Below, piece after piece: positions 57,465-64,000 of a stretch of 64,000 nucleotides of DNA. The stretch is from Euclidia mi (Eukaryota > Arthropoda > Insecta > Lepidoptera > Erebidae). Below the pieces are notes generated by a model. The model did not search any database, had not been told where the DNA came from, and saw only the letters and a program-made list of their open reading frames with translations. The DNA lies in NCBI GenBank assembly GCA_944739405.2, contig OX123199.2, positions 9,413,898 through 9,477,897 of the forward strand, given 5' to 3'. How positions within the stretch are numbered: position 1 is the stretch's first letter; every line of letters begins with the position of its first letter. A program made the translations under genes and the position numbers.

Positions 57465-58649
57465 CCTCTGAGTAATCTGTGGTGGCAGACCTTAGAGACC
57501 GGCCGAAGGCTACTGGGCGAAAGCCTCCGGCATAGTCTAACGATTTTTGCACTTTAAGTGCCCTCCGATGCACGGTAGCGACCTGATGTAAATACCGCAA
57601 AAAGCGGTCACCCGAACAAGTTATGGCCTCTGCAGCCGTTCCTTTACTTCGCCAATCTATTGCGAACGGTAAGTGAAGCTTTACTTTGCCATGGTTATAA
57701 GGATCCAGTGTTATGTACCTATCTTTCTGTTACAACGACATGCCCCTGTGATTTAATGCCTATTTATCGATTTGATCTCGCCAGCGCTCTAGGCTTACAC
57801 CCAATTATCATAAAATTAAATGTCAATTACTTAATTATATATTCATTACGCAGTGATGACTGGAAATTTAAATGCTATTTCATCCACTGCTTATTTAAGC
57901 TTTGACCGTAATTTAAATGCATATTAAACGCAATAACAAAGAACGCTGCTGTACGTTAAATGAAAATGCTATTGTGGTTAAGACGCTCCCCTATTTTACA
58001 AAAACTTAGGCAAAGAGCTCTACAGTCTACACAAAGGCGTAACGCGTATTAAATTAGGAGACAAAGTGTTTCGTGCGTTTAGGAGGACTATTCACCGTAC
58101 AGCTGTGACGCTGACCTTTTTTTTTAGTGGGAAAATGCACTGTGTAGTTCCCCTGTGCACTCTGCGAAATGTATTCTACAATGTACTACTTAAAAGAGGC
58201 TTAATACTGGCAACGATACTATCGGATTTGCTGTCTTGGTGCATTAGTTGTTCTTCGCTAATCTCTTAGCTTTCCTATCGATTGAATACAGTGCTTGTAG
58301 TTGGTATTTTGCCGATTTCTAGCACTTTGAAATTGTTTGTATGTTGAAGAGTTTGCAGTAAACTATTCAATAATATAATACTAAGCTGCTAATGTGCAAT
58401 CACTCTCCGTAAAAGACAACAGTACTCCGTCTCCAAAAATAAAACGTCACGCCCAAGTAATAAAGACTTACGAACCACACTAGGTATAGCAAGGCAATCG
58501 GAATAATGAACACATTTTCATATTAGCATTCAGTTCTTGATTCATATCTAAATACGACAAGAAGTCTACAACTACTTACTTGTTTTTCTTGGTTTATTAA
58601 CGTTCAGGTGTGTTTTACAAGATCAAATCAAAATCACCTAGCTCTCTGA
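57465..58649. other. Unassigned duplicated sequence (block B)
   Basis: This is the counterpart of 31936-33114. No frame is conserved in both blocks well enough to call a protein. Confidence 0.4.
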
Positions 58650-58880
58650 ATTGTTAAGGCGAAGTGGCTGTGGGCAAGGCACGGAGTCCAAGGAAAGGAA
58701 AACAATACCCCAACAGACATCATCATCAAGACGCTGGAGCGGTCGCGCGTCATGATTGGTAACATGGAGGCCCTTCACGGAGTGGACCGACGATCATGCT
58801 AGGATCGCGGGCAGCAGTTGGATGTGGACGGCTAGGTCGGTCGTATGGACGGACTATGTGGAGACTCATGTTTTGAACGT
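58650..58880 (+). pseudogene. RTE-like LINE C-terminal remnant (block B)
   Basis: It matches 33115-33345 (GGAGTGGACCGACGATCATG, GGATCGCGGGCAGCAGTTGG). It is broken by frameshifts. Confidence 0.55.
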
Positions 58881-59173
58881 ATTTAATGATGATGGTTTAT
58901 TTTGTATTTAAGTGGCAAACTAAAGACACCAATAGCATCCTATACAGTTTATGTAAAATCATGTGAGTAGAATTTACAAGGTGAATCAGGCACATCATTA
59001 GGCTAACGACGGCTCAACTAAGGTCGTTGCGGTACTTTAAGGATATTAACATTCTGCTAAGCGATGAACCGTTCAAGGACTTTAGTCTATAATTGCTAGA
59101 TCATTTTGAAATACCCATATATAGACACAGTACAGAGCTATAGATTTTATAAAAACTGATGACAACCATGTAC

Positions 59174-59278
59174 ACACGGCGCCAAGTCAAGCTAAACAGT
59201 TGCAGTACGATTTTGATACTTATTCCCTACGCCATAAAAACGGCGCAAAGGTCAAAGTAGACGAGTAGCCGTGTGTAC
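59174..59278. mobile_element. Small inverted-end insertion present only in block B
   Basis: The 101-bp element (ACACGGCGCCAAG...GTAGCCGTGT) is flanked by GTAC (59170-59173 and 59275-59278). Block A reads ACCATGTACGGGTGACC with a single GTAC. Ends ACACGGC/GCCGTGT are inverted. Confidence 0.75.
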
Positions 59279-60377
59279 GTGTGTCCTGTCTGGTGGTAAG
59301 TTAAGTATTTGCTGGCTTATTTGCGGACGGTAGCACAGAAAACTAATAGTATGGCAGCTTACTACTGGCAGTACTGGCTACAATGATGTCATGCTAAAAT
59401 CGAAATCCAGTACAGTTTTAGAAGTTTTCTTGCAAGTAGATAGATTTAAATGGTTACGTTCCAATTCCAACCTGCCACCGTTGATGTATGTTACGTACGC
59501 AATGATTTTAGAAAAGTCATAGATTTGTAACATCGTTGTACGTACGTATTAAAAAATAAGATGACAGTGTTTGTCAAATATTACTGATTTTTATCAATAT
59601 ATTATTATATTATAATTTTATTTTATTCATTATTTCCTAATACACCACCCATGTTGTTAGTTAAATATTTTTATTGCTACAACGAAATTAAAAAAATACC
59701 TACATAGCATTGTTATCAAGAACAAACATACGCGCCTGTGGCATATTTAACCTACCTGTAGACATCAACCATATTAAAAAAGACTAAAATAATGTTTATT
59801 TATCAGCAAATACCAAAACGTGTTTGTTAATCGGTTACAGAGTGAACGCGCAGAATAATTAAAAGTAACTGTAATACTACAAAGAAGATATTTGATATTA
59901 CATACAATTTTAGTAAAGAGGCCTCTGTTTTCCTCCGACGTTTCGACCGCCCTACATATGTCGTGGTCGGGGAAGGACAAGTTGTATTAAAAGTATGTAA
60001 TTTTATTTTAAGGTGCTAGGGGTTTTATTGTAAACTGAGGCCATTTAGCAGTCGTTCCGATTTTATTCCTGTAAGCCGTGGGTAAAAACCTTATACATCT
60101 AATGACTTTCGCCATCATCACTCACAGTATAAGCTACAAACTCAACGCAAACTATCCAACGCAAGCAAGCAATAAAGTGAACAACCCACAGAATGAATAC
60201 CAAAAGAAACCCTTTTTTTTTCATATTAGTTGTATGGAATTGCATTTTCGTCACATAGCCGAATATCGGACCTCTCTGAGACCAGAGAAGGTGCATTTCT
60301 CTCCCTTTCTCTCTCTCTCCCTTTTCATGAACATGTCGTAAAATTACTATTAAATAAAAGGTTAAGTAGTAACGCTG

Positions 60378-60586
60378 AAGAGTTTGTTTGGTTGAACGCA
60401 CTAATCTCAGGAACTACTGGTCCGATTTGAATCATTATTTTTGTTTTGGATAGCCCATTTATCGAGCAAGGTTAAAGGCTATTAATTATTTAGCGATTGC
60501 GGTGTTATAATATACATCACGCTATGAGCCATGGCAGCAGAGCAATAGCCTTAAAGAAAGCGAGTGTAACCGCGCGCTAATCTAGT
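60378..60586 (+). mobile_element. Helitron-like element (Lep1 type), block B
   Basis: This is the orthologue of 34712-34920. It ends CTAATCTAGT, with an extra TTTAGCGATTGCGG stretch near 60487 relative to A. Confidence 0.75.
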
Positions 60587-60894
60587 ATTTATTAAAATCA
60601 ATGAGTAACCTCTTTTTGCGAGTTGCAATAACAACTATTTTCCGCTTGCACTCGTTATTTGTTTAAACAATTTGTGGTCTATACAACAGAATAAGCAAGT
60701 GTTTTATCGAAGGAAACTCGATAATGTTAGATACTGTGTGATTTTAAACTGCTAGAGATGCACGGCACATGAAACGGCAACATAATAATATAGGACCTGA
60801 ACAGATACCCTTTTAAATTAATTACGTGTACAATATACGAATGCAAGTTACTGGACATTGCAAAAAGCAGGTAAAGTTCTAGCGCAGGCTATCG

Positions 60895-61101
60895 ATACTT
60901 AATATTATAAAGAAGAGCCGAAGAATTTGTTTGCTTCAACGCGCTAGTCTCAAGAACTACTGGGCTAATTTGAATCATTATTTTTGTGTTCGCTAGCCCA
61001 TTTATCGAGGAAGTCTATAGGCTATATAAAATCACGCTATGAGCCACGGGAGTGGAGCAGTAGCCCTAAATAACGCAGGTGTAAACGTGGGCTCATCTAG
61101 T
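60895..61101 (+). mobile_element. Helitron-like element (Lep1 type), block B
   Basis: This is the orthologue of 38518-38716, without the 3.27-kb Helitron that abuts it in block A. It ends CTCATCTAGT (61097-61101). Confidence 0.75.
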
Positions 61102-61392
61102 GCTTGTGATAGGGAAGCAACCAAAAACTAGGCTACTTGTCGTACATGTAGTAATCGCTTGAAACATCAAATAAGGAAAGTCGTTTTGATGAGTTGTGTT
61201 ACATACAAGTTACTTGGAGCCTCACGGTTTTCTATAAAATGATCATCGATAATTTTAGCGTTATTACTTGGATTTGCGTGTTAGGTTGGACTTAGAGGCG
61301 TCTAAGTCCGACCTGTGTGGTTCGTGATGCATAATTTGCCAGCTATATGTAACATCAAGGCATCGGCGTATATAGCAGGAGGGCCGGGTTTT

Positions 61393-62058
61393 CCCTCCTG
61401 TGGGATCTCCACCTTGTTGTGGTGGGGGGCTCAGTAACCGTGGCTTGGACACCCACGGTGAAGCTAAGCGGGATCCGGGAGTGGACCCTCCACGTGGGCT
61501 TGGGTGAGGTCTGCGAAGGATGCGTCCAAGGGTGACGGACGACGAGCGCAGGGGCTACTCCCCGTCCGCCAAAAGGCAAGAAGGCGGCGAGTGTCCGCGC
61601 CGCCTCCCAAGTAGTATAATAAGACGGGGCCCGCCAACACCAACGGTGGGCCAATCCCGGGCGAGGTCACGGAAAAGTATGCTTTCCGCGAATCGCGTGA
61701 CCTCTCCACTACACGGGACCCGTAGGAACACCGCGATGGTTTTAATGGGTATGCCCCGAACGCCTTAAGGGGAGAGCCACCACACACCTCCTCAACCAGT
61801 CCCAAGCCCGGTCGATCACACTCTGGCCGGGTTGGCGTCGAGTTGAGATGGCTCAGAAGGAGAGTTGCCACCGTAATCAACAAAAGAAAGAAAAATAAAA
61901 AAAGGGACCGGGCCCACCCCAGAATTTTGGTTACCGATCCGAAATTCTAGGCTGGACACCTCCGAAACTTCACACCTTTCTTTTTGTAAAGAGACCCAGG
62001 CCAACTCTGAAAAATAACCCTAGATACGCTATGGGTTACCAGTGCGCCTCAATTTATC
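61393..62058 (+). mobile_element. GC-rich retroposon relative of 9838-10321 (block B)
   Basis: The proposed ribozyme fold is retained. P1 is CCCTCC with GGGGGG. P2 is GGATCTC (61403-61409) with GGGATCC (61470-61476). P3 is CACC with GGTG around a 7-nt L3 (TTGTTGT). P4 is ACCGTGG (61437-61443) with CCACGGT (61453-61459). J4/2 has GCTAAG. The region from 61817 to 62058, absent in A, continues the element or is its 3' neighbour. No TSD is clear. Confidence 0.55.
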
Positions 62059-63188
62059 TGCTATTACATTTATTACTAACTTAATCAGATACTAGTTGGC
62101 ATTTCCTTCCATACGACAGGTCCGAATTAACCTTTTATATTCATCTAATGGGCAGTAATAAAAAGAATATTAGTTTCCTTTTAGATCGTTGGAATATAAA
62201 TATAAGATACGTTTTGCCTTTGATAGCATTTTGTTTTTGATATTAGTTTCCTTGTTTATATTATCGGAAAATAAATATAAGATACATTTTGCTTTTGATG
62301 TAATATTTGTAATATCAACGTTATTACAAGTTTAGTGTTTTATCTCAGTCTATAAATAAATCTGAGTCAAGTGCTCGGCTTAATTGTCCGCTGAGACGGC
62401 AATCAAGGATGATGACAAATGTTCAACGTACTTATGACAACTTGAAATTACATGAAGAAATTGTTCTGCTGCGAAGGTAGAAAATGAAATCTTTTGCTCA
62501 CCATTTTGCATATTTTTCATTTATAGAGCTTTGCTTATAAAGCATCACTCCGCATTTCACATCTACCTTATTCGCATCGCCTCAACTAAAATAGCTGATT
62601 TCGTTACTACCTAATAAGTGTTATGGAAAGGAAAAAATTGTGAAATTGCTAGGTTTATTTAAAAAACACAGAGTACATTGAAAAATCATATTTACCGCAA
62701 TTTTTTTCTGTCTATAAGATCAGTGGCTATGAAAATAATTCACTTCGCTACTAAATTACCGTGCCGCCTTTGCGAAAGCCTTTCCTTGACTTTTCTGATT
62801 CTGCTTCACATTACTGATATACGAAAATCCAAACTTATATAATAAAGCTCAAGATTTCGTATATTTGTTCGGTTTAACGTGCTTAACTCCGGAACTACTG
62901 ATTCTATCTATATATTAAATACGTGAAGCTAAATTTTGTGATCCCTTTTTACGACAAATGCGCGAATGAAGAATTAAGAAATTTGGCACACTTATGTTTA
63001 CATGTAGAAGAAGGTCTGCCGAATGCATATTTTTTTGAAAATAAGCGTAACGTATACAATTAAACATTTGCCACACGCACAAACACACACGCATGACATG
63101 TATACGTATACAGTAATACTCCACTTTCAAACCGGAAAGAGATTAAATATTTTTTTCTTTTGTTCAAGGTTTATCCTATTCTGCCTAA
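62059..63188. other. Unassigned duplicated sequence (block B end)
   Basis: This is the counterpart of 39419-40551. Beyond the Helitron-like stub near 62840-62910, nothing recognisable is seen. Confidence 0.45.
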
Positions 63189-64000
63189 GGGGCGGAACAT
63201 ACCTGACCGAAGATGCGTCGAACGTATCTTCGGTCGCGTCTATTCCGTCAAATGAATCGGTACACATCTGACGGAAAATGCGTCGAGCGTATCTGCACAC
63301 ATTCGCTAAAAGCGTGGCTATTATGCACACATATAAGTTTGTTCGTACAGGGCCGTACTCAGGGCAGCTCAATATTTTACTGTCATATATTCTTTTACCT
63401 AATCATTTTTCGTGTTCCCTGATGTTATGTAGTCACTGAAGTCTTGTAGTTATTTATTTTGTAATTCGAGTACTATTAAAAATATGTCGGACTTCGAAGA
63501 TTTTTTATAGTAGCCAACAAGCGTTATTTAAATATATATCCTATTTAGGTATGGAGGTTCAAAAATAAAAGACGATAATACGATTTGGTTACGGTTTTTC
63601 ACAAAACTTATACAAATGATATAGAAGGGGTTACAGTTGCAGAGCAAGACACAAAATGTTTTCTATATAGGCATGTATGGAAATTCTTCCCGTGGACCTT
63701 TAGCACCTCATACCCAAAAATTGGCCCTCGATCCAAGCTAGCAAATATGCGTACACTCATAGCAGATACTAACACTACATTATTCTACACATTTCGTTTC
63801 TGAAAAAATAAGTAATGTCTGGCGGCCCTGGAATCTTACGATCTTAAAATCACCGATCTGGGAATGACATGGATATGGTATGTCCCTATACCTACGAATT
63901 TAGCGTGCACACCTACGAAATTAGCGTGCACACTTACGAAACGTTGAACAAATAAAATGGCTGCCATTTGGGTTGTTCTCCAGAATGTAATCGATAACGA
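63189..64000. other. Unique sequence right of block B, MITE-like start
   Basis: Immediately after the homology end, GGGGCGGAACATACCTGACC is followed by two small hairpins (GACCGAAGAT...ATCTTCGGTC and TCCGTCA...TGACGGA) with repeated ATGCGTCGA(A/G)CGTATCT. This looks like one end of a DNA element, but its other end is not identified. No gene is supported. Confidence 0.4.
63890..63941. repeat. Short tandem repeat, 21-bp unit
   Basis: ACCTACGAA(T/A)TTAGCGTGCAC occurs twice (63890-63910 and 63911-63931), followed by a partial third unit. Confidence 0.8.

Larger units (their letters stand above)
48938..63188 (+). repeat. Block B of the large direct duplication
   Basis: It is collinear with block A (20718-40551). 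Segments present only in B are 55985-56200, 56811-57243, 59174-59278 and 61817-62058. The homology ends at CTGCCTAA (63181-63188), after which A and B differ completely. Confidence 0.9.

Overview
The window looks like a moth or butterfly (Lepidoptera) nuclear genome. It is AT-rich and intron-bearing. It carries many copies of short Helitron-like elements that end in CTAGT, tRNA-headed SINEs ending in GAT repeats, RTE-like and Jockey-like LINE remnants, hAT and Tc1-like elements, and interspersed repeats of types common in lepidopteran genomes. These affiliations come from recalled sequence types and no search was run. Only one piece of ordinary host gene is convincing: a large coding exon on the minus strand at 1421-3194. 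Nearly everything else is mobile DNA or its relics.

Layout. 1-3.3 kb: repeat fragments and the host exon. 3.3-13.1 kb: dense accessory DNA, including a degenerate LINE end, a TTAA-type element (5142-6543), a MITE (7185-7476), a 937-bp foldback element with 393-bp arms carrying tRNA-like SINE heads (7801-8737), and a complete 484-bp retroposed element (9838-10321). That element's first 86 nt can be drawn as an HDV-ribozyme-like double pseudoknot. 13.1-17.2 kb: a degenerate two-ORF Jockey/CR1-like LINE with a SINE inserted in it. 17.2-20.7 kb: mostly unassigned, plus a Helitron-like element.

20.7-64 kb is dominated by a direct duplication. Block A (20718-40551) and block B (48938-63188) are the same sequence, differing by a few per cent and by at least eight transposon-scale insertions or deletions. 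This gives natural filled-site/empty-site pairs. Block A alone carries a 3.27-kb Helitron with a minisatellite of YY1/Pho-like motifs. Between the blocks lie a hAT element inserted in a SINE (40807-43452) and an almost identical 4.87-kb tandem duplication (42945-47811 and 47812-52678). That duplication re-copies the hAT 3' end and most of a LINE, so the LINE occurs three times. A and B could be a recent segmental duplication or two haplotypes left uncollapsed in the assembly. The 4.87-kb repeat could be a very recent event or an assembly error.

No operon-like or pathway-level cooperation exists here. The functional logic is that of autonomous elements (LINEs) and the SINEs, Helitrons and MITEs that depend on others. 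Several perfect hairpins appear to have arisen locally, and one of them overlaps the reverse-transcriptase active site of a LINE copy.
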